64,000 bases of DNA from Clostridium sp. D33t1_170424_F3 (lineage in GTDB: Bacteria; Bacillota; Clostridia; Oscillospirales; Acutalibacteraceae). The notes under the pieces are model-generated. The model did no database searches. It saw only the letters and a list, made by a program, of their open reading frames with translations, and had not been told where the DNA came from. This document shows, piece by piece, positions 51,037-59,435 of the stretch. The stretch spans positions 91,534 to 155,533 of the forward strand of contig NZ_JADPEG010000008.1 of assembly GCF_015667585.1 (NCBI RefSeq), read 5' to 3'. The translations under genes and the position numbers were made by a program. Within the stretch, counting starts at the first letter, position 1. Every line of letters starts with the position of its first letter.

Positions 51037-52050
51037 TTACAGTTCTCTTCCCACCGCCTGCGCCACCGTGCGGACCTTGTTGAACAGGTCGGCGTAGACC
51101 GGAATCGGCAGCTGCTGCGCCGCGTCGCTCATCGCGGCCTTCGGGTTCGGATGCACTTCGATGATCAGGCCGTCCGCGCCCGCGGCAATTCCCGCGAGGG
51201 ACAGCGCCTCGATATAGCGCGCCTTGCCCGCGGCGTGCGACGGGTCGATGATGATCGGCAGGCTGCTGCGCTCCTTGACCACCGCCACCGCGCCGACGTC
51301 CAGCGTGTTACGGGTCGCCGTCTCAAAGGTGCGGATTCCGCGCTCGCAGAGGACAACATTGTAGTTGCCCTCGCTCATGATGTACTCCGCCGCGTCGAGC
51401 CACTCCTCAATGGTGGAGGACAGGCCGCGCTTGAGCAGCACCGGCACGCCGGAGCGCCCGACCTCGCGCAGAAGACGGAAGTTCTGCATATTGCGCGCGC
51501 CGATCTGGAACATATCGCAGTATTTGGCAGCCGTCTCGATCTGGTCGTGCGCGACAACCTCGCTGACCACCTTCAGGCCGGTTGCGTCCGCCGCCATGCG
51601 CAGGAGCTTGAAGCCCTCGTCCTCCATGCCCTGGAACGCATAAGGGGACGTGCGCGGCTTGTACGCGCCGCCGCGCAGGAAGGTTGCACCGGCGGCTTTG
51701 ACGCCCCGCGCTGCTTCCAGAATCTGCTCCTCGCTCTCCACCGCGCAGGGGCCGGCCATCATCACCAGCTTTTTGCCGCCGATGGCTTCCTCCCCCACCC
51801 TGGCGATCCGCCCGTCCGGGCACATCTCACGGCTGGCAAGCTTATACGTGTGCATGATGGGCACGCACTTTTCCACGCCGTCCATCAGCTCCAGGTTGAC
51901 GTTGGCAAGCCGGGTCTTGTCTCCCAACACGCCGATGATGGTCGCCTGCGCGCCCTTGGACAGGTTTGCCCCCAGTCCGTGCTCTTTTAAAATGTCTATG
52001 ATTTTCTCTACGTCCTGCTGGGTAGAGTTTTGCTTCATCAATATAATCAT
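51037..52050 (-). CDS. aroF: DAHP synthase, AroF/AroG-like type I-beta
   Basis: 3-Deoxy-7-phosphoheptulonate synthase joins phosphoenolpyruvate and erythrose 4-phosphate, the first step of the shikimate pathway. The 337-residue product has an N-terminal ferredoxin-like regulatory domain (1-75) and a TIM barrel with KLVMMAGPCAVES (about 94), LRGGAYKPRTSPYAFQG (about 125), LKRGL (about 208) and DPSHAAGKA (about 265). The N-terminal domain gives feedback control by aromatic amino acids in related enzymes. It lies downstream of the 5S rRNA gene. Confidence 0.96.
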   Translation of the reverse strand: MIILMKQNSTQQDVEKIIDILKEHGLGANLSKGAQATIIGVLGDKTRLANVNLELMDGVEKCVPIMHTYKLASREMCPDGRIARVGEEAIGGKKLVMMAGPCAVESEEQILEAARGVKAAGATFLRGGAYKPRTSPYAFQGMEDEGFKLLRMAADATGLKVVSEVVAHDQIETAAKYCDMFQIGARNMQNFRLLREVGRSGVPVLLKRGLSSTIEEWLDAAEYIMSEGNYNVVLCERGIRTFETATRNTLDVGAVAVVKERSSLPIIIDPSHAAGKARYIEALSLAGIAAGADGLIIEVHPNPKAAMSDAAQQLPIPVYADLFNKVRTVAQAVGREL

Positions 52051-52154
52051 GGCGGTTCCTCCTATACTTTTGTTACTTTATGCTTTAAAGCGCTAAATAC
52101 TATTATACGGATGATTCACAAAAAAGCAAGAGGTTTTGCCGGAAAATCTTTTGG

Positions 52155-52190
52155 AAAAAATAAAAACAGCCACCCTATTGGGTGACTGCT
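52155..52190 (-). terminator. Terminator of the 5S rRNA gene
   Basis: On the minus strand AGCAGTCACCC and GGGTGGCTG close an AATA loop, followed by TTTTTATTTTTT, just after the 5S 3' end. Confidence 0.9.
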
Positions 52191-52192
52191 TT

Positions 52193-52312
<120 letters not shown>

Positions 52313-52490
52313 TATTCAGTTTGCCGGGTGAATTGCTCACCGGCGACTTCTATATATTATCACAGCCTCTGACAAAATGCAAGTATTATTTTCCGTTTTT
52401 TTGAAATTTTTTTGAAGGCGGCTTTTATACGAGAATCCCAGCGACTTTTTGCCCTTTTCTATGATAGAGTATACCACATTTTCGCCCGTT

Positions 52491-52799
52491 TTACACCGGA
52501 TTCTTTCGTATAAAATGTTCGATGGTGCCCTCAATCAGCGAAACCTCGCGGGCGGTCAATCCCTCCACGCAGACCACGGCGCGGTTATCCACACCCAAAA
52601 GATAATCGGTGGAAACATTGTACAACCGGGCAAGCTCCACCAGCATATCCACGGAGGGCGTTTTTACATTTCCCTCGTATCCGCTGACCGCACTGGCGCT
52701 GATATGCAACCGCTCCGCCACCTGTTTTTGCGTCAGCCGCTTGCTTTTTCGCAGTTCTCTGAGCCGTTGCCCCAAATCATACAGTTTGTTTTCGTCCAT
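52491..52799 (-). CDS. XRE-family regulator
   Basis: The 102-residue product has a helix-turn-helix (LRELRKSKRLTQKQVAERLH) and a C-terminal helix ending HFIRKNPV. It is a paralogue of the protein at 49354-49677. ATG 52799 is preceded by GGTGATGA, a weak site; ATG 52805 is an alternative. It lies just upstream of the 5S rRNA gene on the same strand. Target unknown. Confidence 0.8.
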   Translation of the reverse strand: MDENKLYDLGQRLRELRKSKRLTQKQVAERLHISASAVSGYEGNVKTPSVDMLVELARLYNVSTDYLLGVDNRAVVCVEGLTAREVSLIEGTIEHFIRKNPV

Positions 52800-53007
52800 T
52801 CTCATCACCAATTTCGGCCGATCTGGTAAGCCGCTTCACGATTTGCTGTTTTTTTCCTGTTTCATTCCACCGGAAGCGTATCTATATCGGTTATTATGTG
52901 GTTGGGTTCGCTTTTCATTTGTATTGTAAACCACTTTGATTCACCGCCGGGCGAAAATATCAACAAAAAATACACCACTGGTGCTTTTTGAGGAAGAAGG
53001 CCGCCGA

Positions 53008-53295
53008 ATGGAAAACAATAACATTCACCTGTGCCGAAACCTCCGGACCCTGCGCCGGTACCACCGCCTTTCCCAAAGGGCCGTGGCCGCATTCCTGGAG
53101 GTCGACCGCTCTACCTATTCCTATTACGAACGGGGCTCTTCGGAACCTCCTTTGAAAAAGCTGGCCCAGCTGGCCGAACTCTTCGGCGTATCGTTGGACA
53201 CGCTGGTCTTTGGCGGTCTTTCCGATCTTTTTTCCACGCCTGCACCAACCCCTAATATAGATTGCATAACAGCAGACAAGCCCCCGGCGGAATAA
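53008..53295 (+). CDS. XRE-family regulator
   Basis: The 95-residue product has a helix-turn-helix (NLRTLRRYHRLSQRAVAAFL, then STYSYYERG). ATG 53008 follows AGGAAGAAGG. The last codons and the stop lie inside a terminator hairpin. A decayed copy of its C-terminal half is found about 700 bases downstream (53893-54065), which shows a past duplication. Target unknown. Confidence 0.82.
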   Translation: MENNNIHLCRNLRTLRRYHRLSQRAVAAFLEVDRSTYSYYERGSSEPPLKKLAQLAELFGVSLDTLVFGGLSDLFSTPAPTPNIDCITADKPPAE

Positions 53296-53314
53296 TCCGC
53301 CGGGGGCTTGTCTG
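53279..53314 (+). terminator. Terminator overlapping the end of the XRE gene
   Basis: AAGCCCCCGGCGGA and TCCGCCGGGGGCTT close an ATAA loop; the gene's stop codon TAA is in the loop. CTTGTCTG follows. Confidence 0.75.
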
Positions 53315-53443
53315 TGCCGTTCCCGAAACGTTTGGCCCAAATCGTATGCGTTGTCTCTTGCCCATCCATATATAAAAGGCGGCGGCTCATCAACAGGCGA
53401 CATTCCTATCTATCTGCGCGCTGCTTGCCGGTACTGACGCAGG

Positions 53444-53797
53444 TTATTCATCCTTCATTCCCAAAGCTTTTTTCACATGGTCCAGAGAGTTTGCAAAAGC
53501 CAGCAGTGCGGCAACCTCATCATCCGGCATCTTTTTTAACTTTTTCATAAATTGAATTTTAGCTGTTGACAACGGAGGAGTCAAATTTTTTTCCCCTTCC
53601 CCGGTCATAACCCACTGTGCGGAAAAACCATAGGTTTCTTCAATGAGCTTGGCTAACGTATCTGAAATGCTTGTCTTTTTCCCATTTACCAATTGATTAA
53701 TGTAGTTGGCGCTAACACCCAATGCGGTTGCAAACTCTACTTGTTTTATATTGCGTTCAGACAGGATTGTTTTAATCCGTTCTCCTAAAGTCATCAT
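53444..53797 (-). CDS. XRE-family regulator
   Basis: The 117-residue product has a helix-turn-helix (SERNIKQVEFATALGVSANY followed by INQLVNG) at about residues 12-60 and a C-terminal helical part. Unlike its neighbours it resembles phage-type repressors of the Cro/C1 class. Two adjacent ATGs (53797, 53794) follow GAGGTGATGG. It is transcribed towards the gene at 53008. Confidence 0.82.
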   Translation of the reverse strand: MMTLGERIKTILSERNIKQVEFATALGVSANYINQLVNGKKTSISDTLAKLIEETYGFSAQWVMTGEGEKNLTPPLSTAKIQFMKKLKKMPDDEVAALLAFANSLDHVKKALGMKDE

Positions 53798-53892
53798 CCA
53801 TCACCTCAATTTTATAAAAACAGTGTACCACACAAATAAAACTTAATCAAATAAACATGTGCTTTATATTTTACTAAGTTATACATCCGGGT

Positions 53893-54065
53893 CACACTGG
53901 CAAAACTCATTGAAAAGCTGGTTTTTCTGGCCGAGCTTTTCGGGGTAACGCTGGATGCGCTGATTCTGGGCGCCCCTATGAGCTGCTGTTTTCCCTGCCT
54001 AAGCCAACCCCTAATATATAGATGCTGCACCAAAAGAACGCCCGGCGGAATGATCCGCCGGGCGT
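53893..54065 (+). pseudogene. Decayed copy of an XRE gene (3' half)
   Basis: The frame LIEKLVFLAELFGVTLDALI matches LKKLAQLAELFGVSLDTLVF of the gene at 53008. The DNA similarity continues through CCAACCCCTAATATA but out of frame. It has no helix-turn-helix part and no start, so it is a remnant. Confidence 0.7.
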
Positions 54066-54078
54066 TCTTTTGGTGCAG
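54024..54078. terminator. Long hairpin after the rloB gene
   Basis: A 25-bp perfect stem (TGCACCAAAAGAACGCCCGG onwards) closes an ATGA loop, just beyond the rloB stop. T-rich segments are inside the stem, so it can work on both strands. Confidence 0.8.
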
Positions 54079-54085
54079 TTATTGC

Positions 54086-54736
54086 CTATGTACACTGCGC
54101 AATTTTTTGCCTGATTTCCAAAATCAATTTTTGCACGGTTGTACAGGGACACATTTCAGACGGTTTTTCCACACCGTCCCGCTTGTATCCCTGTAGCTTC
54201 TCTTCCGCGATTCGGATTGCTGTATCCTCGTCTCCATAACGTTTCAGCTTATTGTAAATCTGTCTATCCGATTTTTTGTATTTCTGCCCTGTTTTTGTTT
54301 CAAACGTATTAGCAAATCCTTTGCAGCAGGCAACAGAATCCTGATATGCAGGCATCTTTCCAAAGTAAGCGTCAAACCAAATTTCAATACAGGGATTTGA
54401 CCAGGCTACGCTTATACCATTTCGTTCCGCTTCCGCAATAATATCATCAAAACCCACTACCCGGTCGCGATCAAATACAATCCAAACTCGACTATATGGA
54501 ATTTCAAGCAATGCCTGATCCAAGGATTGCTTTATAAGTTCATTGGTTTTTGTCTCCAATACTTTTATAACCAAACGCTTCTGTACAGCTTCCGGAAACG
54601 AATCCCTGAATCCATAAATATAGTTTTTCTCGGTTTCTTCCGTATCCGTAATGATGCTGTAGTATCCCATATCCGGTTTGCGTTTTGTAAAGCTTTCCCT
54701 TCTTTTACGGTTTCCCGTTCTGTCCGTCTTTGCCAT
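54086..54736 (-). CDS. RloB-family Toprim nuclease (AbiLii-like)
   Basis: The 216-residue product has the RloB pattern: IITDTEETEKNY (about residue 28, with the Toprim glutamate), VWIVFDRDRV (about 83) and NPCIEIWFDAYF (about 118). RloB proteins pair with an AAA ATPase in AbiL anti-phage systems and are thought to be the nuclease effector. It starts at the stop codon of the ATPase gene (one-base overlap), so both are made together. Confidence 0.88.
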   Translation of the reverse strand: MAKTDRTGNRKRRESFTKRKPDMGYYSIITDTEETEKNYIYGFRDSFPEAVQKRLVIKVLETKTNELIKQSLDQALLEIPYSRVWIVFDRDRVVGFDDIIAEAERNGISVAWSNPCIEIWFDAYFGKMPAYQDSVACCKGFANTFETKTGQKYKKSDRQIYNKLKRYGDEDTAIRIAEEKLQGYKRDGVEKPSEMCPCTTVQKLILEIRQKIAQCT

Positions 54737-56001
54737 TACGCTTCCTCCTTAAACATGTCAAAACACTTCAAGGTGGGAATCGCCCCATATTTTCCCAGCA
54801 GATAATTTTTTTCGTAGCTTTCGTCCTTTCGAATCTTTGTTCCATCTTCGTCCATAAAATCGGCCAGAGAATACAGAGAAGAAACTCCATTGGCCGCTTT
54901 TTCTGTAAACCAAATTTCATCCCTGCGAAGCAAATGATTTGAAAGCTGCCATGCGTCATGCGTTGTAAAAATCAGTTGTGCATGTTTCGTATTGATTTTC
55001 GTATTCAAAAACATAAGGAGAATATTCCTGACCAGCAGTGGATGCAACCGTGCATTCAATTCATCCACCCATAATGTGCTTCCCAATTCTAAAGCATCCA
55101 GTAACATTGGATAAAGCGTAAACATTTTTAAAGTTCCATCCGACTCTTCCTCTAACGGAAGTCTTACGACTTCATCGGAATCAATCATCCGATGCAATGT
55201 ACTAACATCAACCTGTTCCATATCTGTATTTTCATCTTGCACTTCTACATGAAACCCAAGGATAGAAGAATCAAACATCGAGAGATAATCAGCCACATTC
55301 TCCTGAACATTTTTATCATGGATAAAGCCCCCTGGAACAAATCTTGATAAAAATACATTTTCAATGGGATCACCAAAATTGGTGACGGTATTATCATAAA
55401 ACCAATTTCTAACCATCTTCAATTTTGCGATCTTCAATTTCGCACCAAGCGACACAATCAATGCTTCTTTTTCCAGTGCAACACGGATATTGTCTTGACT
55501 TGCTGCTGGAAGGCCGCACAGATCTAATTCGTCACCGCTACGGTAAAAAAATTTTTTGAAATCACGCGCCGTTTTCGCTTTTGTATTGAGCCATTCTTCC
55601 ACAACGCCGTTCTGATTCAGGGTAAATCCATAATTATACGATTTACCTCCGCGATCTTCCGGCTCAATAAAATACACTTCAAACGACGATTCTTTATTCC
55701 TGCTGTCCTTATCAAATAAAAACGGAGTTTTCTTTAGTTTTTTTTCTTTTGTCCTTTTGTTTTCTACTTCACCGCCGTAATTGAAAGAATCTAAAACATA
55801 TGTCATCATAAATCGAAAGGCTTCAATCACATTTGACTTACCGCTTGCATTCGCACCATAAATCGCCGCGACCGGCAATAACTTTTCCTTTCCAACTTGT
55901 ATCACACGACTGGCATGCTCTGTTATCTTAGTAGCAGACAGGTCTAATATCGCGTCATCTTTAAATGATTTAAAATTTTTAAACCGAAATTGTATTAACA
56001 T
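54736..56001 (-). CDS. AAA ATPase of an AbiL-type defence pair (AbiLi/RloA-like)
   Basis: The 421-residue product starts with FKNFKSF, has a Walker A motif GANASGKS (49-56) and, after a long insert, a Walker B-type LWVDELNARLHP (about 308-319) and FTTHD (about 350), as in the AAA_15/AAA_21 (OLD-like) group. Together with the RloB gene it matches the two-gene AbiL abortive-infection system. It likely senses a phage signal and releases or activates the nuclease. The pair is A/T-richer than the flanking ABC genes, which suggests transfer. Confidence 0.88.
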   Translation of the reverse strand: MLIQFRFKNFKSFKDDAILDLSATKITEHASRVIQVGKEKLLPVAAIYGANASGKSNVIEAFRFMMTYVLDSFNYGGEVENKRTKEKKLKKTPFLFDKDSRNKESSFEVYFIEPEDRGGKSYNYGFTLNQNGVVEEWLNTKAKTARDFKKFFYRSGDELDLCGLPAASQDNIRVALEKEALIVSLGAKLKIAKLKMVRNWFYDNTVTNFGDPIENVFLSRFVPGGFIHDKNVQENVADYLSMFDSSILGFHVEVQDENTDMEQVDVSTLHRMIDSDEVVRLPLEEESDGTLKMFTLYPMLLDALELGSTLWVDELNARLHPLLVRNILLMFLNTKINTKHAQLIFTTHDAWQLSNHLLRRDEIWFTEKAANGVSSLYSLADFMDEDGTKIRKDESYEKNYLLGKYGAIPTLKCFDMFKEEA

Positions 56002-56174
56002 CGTTCTTTCCCCCTTTCCTATATTATAAGCACTAATTTAAAGGCTATTGCCTATTTGAGAAAATTTCTCAAATAAAAGTGTATTTTTATTTAAATCTTT
56101 CGTTTTGCAAGCTTCTATTCCGAATTATACACTGAAATATCCTGTTTTACAGCGCTCATTTTTTACTTCTCATC

Positions 56175-56209
56175 AAGAACGCCCGGCGGGATAACCCGCC
56201 GGGCGTTCT
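56175..56209. terminator. Hairpin upstream of the AbiL pair
   Basis: AGAACGCCCGGCGGG and its complement close an ATAA loop. The sequence resembles the hairpin at 54024-54078 on the other side of the pair. No other feature is seen in 56010-56330. Confidence 0.7.
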
Positions 56210-56330
56210 GTATCTGTCCTCTAACAAGAGCTTATATTTATGATTCAGTATGCCGCTGTCTTTACATCCCCGGGAACGGGTCCTTTCTGTCGCGGCCTTC
56301 CGTGGTCTTGTGCTTCACTGGGCTTCCGCC

Positions 56331-56355
56331 CGCGCCGTCCCGACCGGAGGTCCTC
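56331..56355. repeat. Short copy of the GACCGGAGGTC module
   Basis: CGTCCCGACCGGAGGTCCTC at 56336 matches the same 20 bases in R2 (about 41832), ending at the stop codon of the ABC permease gene. Confidence 0.6.
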
Positions 56356-57985
56356 AGAGTTCGTTGATGAATTCGGAGTTGTCAAGCATGTTGCGGCAGA
56401 AGTAGAACACGCCCGCGGACGCAATCAGGTTCCAGACCACCGCCGGCAGGACCAGCAGGATTGCGGGCGCCACGTCGAGGAACAGCACCAGCAGGACAAT
56501 GGAAACCACCACGCCCGGCAGGATCAGCAGGATCAGGAACAGCATGTAGAGCATCATGATCAAGCCGCGGTTCGCGGACTTGCCAATCACCCTCTCCGCC
56601 AATACGTCGCCTGCAATGTATACCGCGCCCATACTGGCATAGAGAAGGAATCCCAGCAGCGCCGTCCATGGATTTGCTTTCAGGTATACACACATCACTG
56701 TAAATAAGATCGCGCCGTCCACCACCGGCTTGAGCAGCGTCGTCATCGCCGCCCAGATCAGCTTGGCAAACGGGCTTTCCGGTACCAGATACAGGTACGG
56801 CTTGAGCAGTTCGCGCGACCAGGCCCCCGCCATGTTGAAAAAGAACAGCAGGTAAGTGCTGAACAGTGTGACGATCAGCAGCATCATACCCGTGGGCAGG
56901 ACTTCGCCGTCGGCCTGCCACGCGCGCCCCAAAAAGAAGGTCAGGCCAAGATTGATTGCCACCATGAGCGCCGTGGTGGAATCCACAAACACCAGCCTGC
57001 TTCTGCGGCGCGCCTCGCACAGATGGCGGTAAAAGAACGCGTTCGCGCCCCATCCCCGGTTCAGGCCCGTCACTGTCACCTTCAGCTTCTTGTTTTTTCC
57101 GGGCACGTTGACCATGCCGGCGTTGCCCTGCTTCTTGATGGCGTCCTTCTGCGCCTGCGTCTGTTCCGTCGATTGCAGCACGTCCTCATAGTAATCCACT
57201 TTGCCGCGCACAAACACAACGATGCACAGGATTGCCGCCAACAGTGTCAGGGCGGCATACAGCAGCATCTTGCCCGTGTCGCCGTCGATATAGCCGAAGC
57301 ACGCCGCCTTGATCCAGCCCACCAGCGGCAGGTATTCCAGCTTGGGGGAGGAAACGCCCGCCAGCAGAGCTTCCAGCGTGGACCCGCCCGCCGTGAAATC
57401 CAACGCGACGATGCCCACCACGGCTGCAACATAGAGATACAAAATCCCCTTCGCGGTGCGGATCCGCCCGGGATGCCCGTTGGTCACGTTGTAGAGCAAG
57501 AGCGAGAGCATCTGCACCACAAACAGCGCCGCAGCCGACCCGATCACCAGCGCCAGCGTGTCCGTCCACACGATGCCGAAGGTCTGCGCCAGCATCGCGC
57601 CGTAGAACAGAAAGAAAAAGACCATCAGCAACGTGCGGCCCATCTGCTTGACCAGCCCGTACGCCAGAATTTTGCGCGGCGAAAGCGGAGCGACAAACAG
57701 CAGGTTGACGTCCGCCATGCCGAAAAAGGTGGTCCCCTTTTGCAGCGCGTTCAGAACCAATACGCCCATGAAAAACAGCAGGATGCCGAAATACGCTCCG
57801 TGCAGAATGCGGATGTCCGCAAAGGTTTCGCCCAGCTCCGGCGTGGGGGCAAACGCGACGTTAATCAGTGAGAAACCCAGCAGTGCAACCAGAAAGAGGT
57901 ACATTATCAGCTTTGCCGGATGGCGGAACAGCGCCAGAATCCGGTTTTTGCAGTCCTTGCGGACCATATACAGGATCGCACTCAT
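56354..57985 (-). CDS. ABC exporter permease
   Basis: The 543-residue product has about 12 membrane segments and belongs to the putative ABC-exporter (ABC_export, ABC-2-like) permeases. It overlaps the ATPase gene by four bases and forms the transporter with it. The substrate is unknown; related clostridial exporters are often annotated as drug or peptide exporters without proof. Confidence 0.85.
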   Translation of the reverse strand: MSAILYMVRKDCKNRILALFRHPAKLIMYLFLVALLGFSLINVAFAPTPELGETFADIRILHGAYFGILLFFMGVLVLNALQKGTTFFGMADVNLLFVAPLSPRKILAYGLVKQMGRTLLMVFFFLFYGAMLAQTFGIVWTDTLALVIGSAAALFVVQMLSLLLYNVTNGHPGRIRTAKGILYLYVAAVVGIVALDFTAGGSTLEALLAGVSSPKLEYLPLVGWIKAACFGYIDGDTGKMLLYAALTLLAAILCIVVFVRGKVDYYEDVLQSTEQTQAQKDAIKKQGNAGMVNVPGKNKKLKVTVTGLNRGWGANAFFYRHLCEARRRSRLVFVDSTTALMVAINLGLTFFLGRAWQADGEVLPTGMMLLIVTLFSTYLLFFFNMAGAWSRELLKPYLYLVPESPFAKLIWAAMTTLLKPVVDGAILFTVMCVYLKANPWTALLGFLLYASMGAVYIAGDVLAERVIGKSANRGLIMMLYMLFLILLILPGVVVSIVLLVLFLDVAPAILLVLPAVVWNLIASAGVFYFCRNMLDNSEFINEL

Positions 57986-58698
57986 AGCGCGCCTCCGTCC
58001 TGCCCGCCTTCCGTAATGGAGAAGAAGAGCTGCTCCAGGTCCTCGTCGCTCGCCTCAATTTCCCTGCGGGTGCGCACAGCGGCGATGCGGCCCTTCATCA
58101 TAATCAGCGCCTTGTCCCAGAATTCCTCCACGCTGTCCAGCATGTGCGTGCTGACCAGGATCGCGCAGCCCTCGGCCCGCAGATCCTGCAGCATCTGTTT
58201 CAGCTCCTTGATCGCGTGCGGGTCCAGGCCCACCAGCGGTTCGTCCAGCATGAGCACCTTTGGCCGGGGCAGCAGCGCGCAGCAGATGCTTACCTTCTGC
58301 TGCATGCCCTTGCTCAGCTCGCTGCCCAGCTTTTTTTGTTTATCATCCAGCTCCATCCGAACCAGCAGCTCGTCGGCGCGTTTTTCCCAATCTTCCACCT
58401 TGTACGCCCGCGCGATGAACTCCAGATGCTCGCGCACCGTCAGCGCCTCATACAGGGAGGGCATCTCCGGGATATAGCCGAAGCAACGCTTTGCCTCTTT
58501 ACTTTTATTCGGGTGGCCGCAGATCTGAATATTTCCCTGGAAACGCAGCAGCCCCGCGATGCATTTGATGGCGGTCGACTTGCCCGCGCCGTTGGGACCG
58601 AGTAAAATGGCAATCTCGCCCGGTTCGACGGTAAAATTCAGGTGATCGTTCGCCACCAGATTGTGATACACTTTTGAAAGATCCGTTACTTGCAGCAT
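57982..58698 (-). CDS. ABC transporter ATP-binding protein
   Basis: The 238-residue product has Walker A GPNGAGKST (about residue 37), the LSKGMQQKVSI signature (about 133), Walker B VLMLDEPLVGLD (about 152) and the H-loop STHML. It energises the permease encoded directly downstream. ATG 58698 follows GGAGGG; the frame is open 15 bases further upstream but with no site. Confidence 0.95.
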   Translation of the reverse strand: MLQVTDLSKVYHNLVANDHLNFTVEPGEIAILLGPNGAGKSTAIKCIAGLLRFQGNIQICGHPNKSKEAKRCFGYIPEMPSLYEALTVREHLEFIARAYKVEDWEKRADELLVRMELDDKQKKLGSELSKGMQQKVSICCALLPRPKVLMLDEPLVGLDPHAIKELKQMLQDLRAEGCAILVSTHMLDSVEEFWDKALIMMKGRIAAVRTRREIEASDEDLEQLFFSITEGGQDGGAL

Positions 58699-58781
58699 GG
58701 TTTTCCCTCCCACTCACAGATGTCCATGGGCCGCCCGGTACGCGTTCCAGCGTCACGGGCGGCTTTCGTTTTCCTTTTCGA

Positions 58782-59258
58782 TTAATACGCGCCCGCCATA
58801 ATCATTCCGTTGACCAGCGCAACCACACCGATGACCATCAGCACAATTGCGGCGGCAAAGGCCACGATGCCCCAGATCAGCAGAAGCTTCGCATTGTGCG
58901 CCTGCCGCGGCGCAAGCGGGCTGTAGAACGGCGCGCTGTACGGGTTCTCCGACCGGCACTGCGGGCAGAACGGCTCCGCGATGCGGTGCGTGAACCCGCA
59001 CTTCGCACAGGTCATCAGGCGGTTTGCCGCATTGTTGCGCAGGCAGAGATAGACGATGCCGGGAATCCACCCCAGAATCCCCACCAGCAGCGCCCACATT
59101 ACAGGGTCGCTGTTGCCGCGCGCCTTCGCGTCGTTGTAGGTGGCAAACGCCAACAGGATCTGTGACGCCACGGACAGCAGGCAGGCGAAAATCATGGTCA
59201 TGATAAACGTCATCGTCTGCGCAATGATCATTTCTTCCGCTGGACCGTAGTAATTCAT
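58782..59258 (-). CDS. Membrane protein with zinc ribbon
   Basis: The 158-residue product has hydrophobic segments at about 12-40, 52-72 and 122-155. Between them is a CAKCGFTHRIAEPFCPQC zinc ribbon (about 83-100). It is the first gene upstream of the ABC genes on the same strand (84-base gap) and has a consensus promoter, so it may be co-expressed with the exporter. Function unknown. Confidence 0.8.
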   Translation of the reverse strand: MNYYGPAEEMIIAQTMTFIMTMIFACLLSVASQILLAFATYNDAKARGNSDPVMWALLVGILGWIPGIVYLCLRNNAANRLMTCAKCGFTHRIAEPFCPQCRSENPYSAPFYSPLAPRQAHNAKLLLIWGIVAFAAAIVLMVIGVVALVNGMIMAGAY

Positions 59259-59293
59259 AACTACCCCTCACTTTGTACTAGTATGTTAATACA

Positions 59294-59322
59294 ATAATAC
59301 GTGCTGCGCGCCGTTTTGTCAA
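59294..59322 (-). promoter_or_regulatory. Promoter of the zinc-ribbon/ABC genes
   Basis: On the minus strand TTGACA (59317-59322) and TATTAT (59294-59299) are 17 bases apart. Just downstream lies TTGTA/TACAA and a TACTAGTA palindrome, which could be operators of a GntR-type regulator; no such gene is nearby. Confidence 0.75.
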
Positions 59323-59363
59323 GAAGAAAACAATGGATTTTGTGAAAAAAAGGACAAGCATGG

Positions 59364-59412
59364 AAAAGCCCGGCGGAAACGTGCGCTTCCGCCGGGCTTT
59401 TTCCTTTTTTAT
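59364..59412. terminator. Bidirectional terminator
   Basis: AAAAGCCCGGCGGA and TCCGCCGGGCTTTT close a 10-base loop; CCTTTTTT follows on the plus strand. It ends the second BlaR1-type gene on the minus strand. Confidence 0.85.
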
Positions 59413-59435
59413 ATCGCCGCATAAACTCCCATTTT

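Noticed and set aside
53812..54033. 73-codon minus-strand frame beside the rloB gene
   Set aside because: It is antisense to the decayed XRE copy and has no support of its own.
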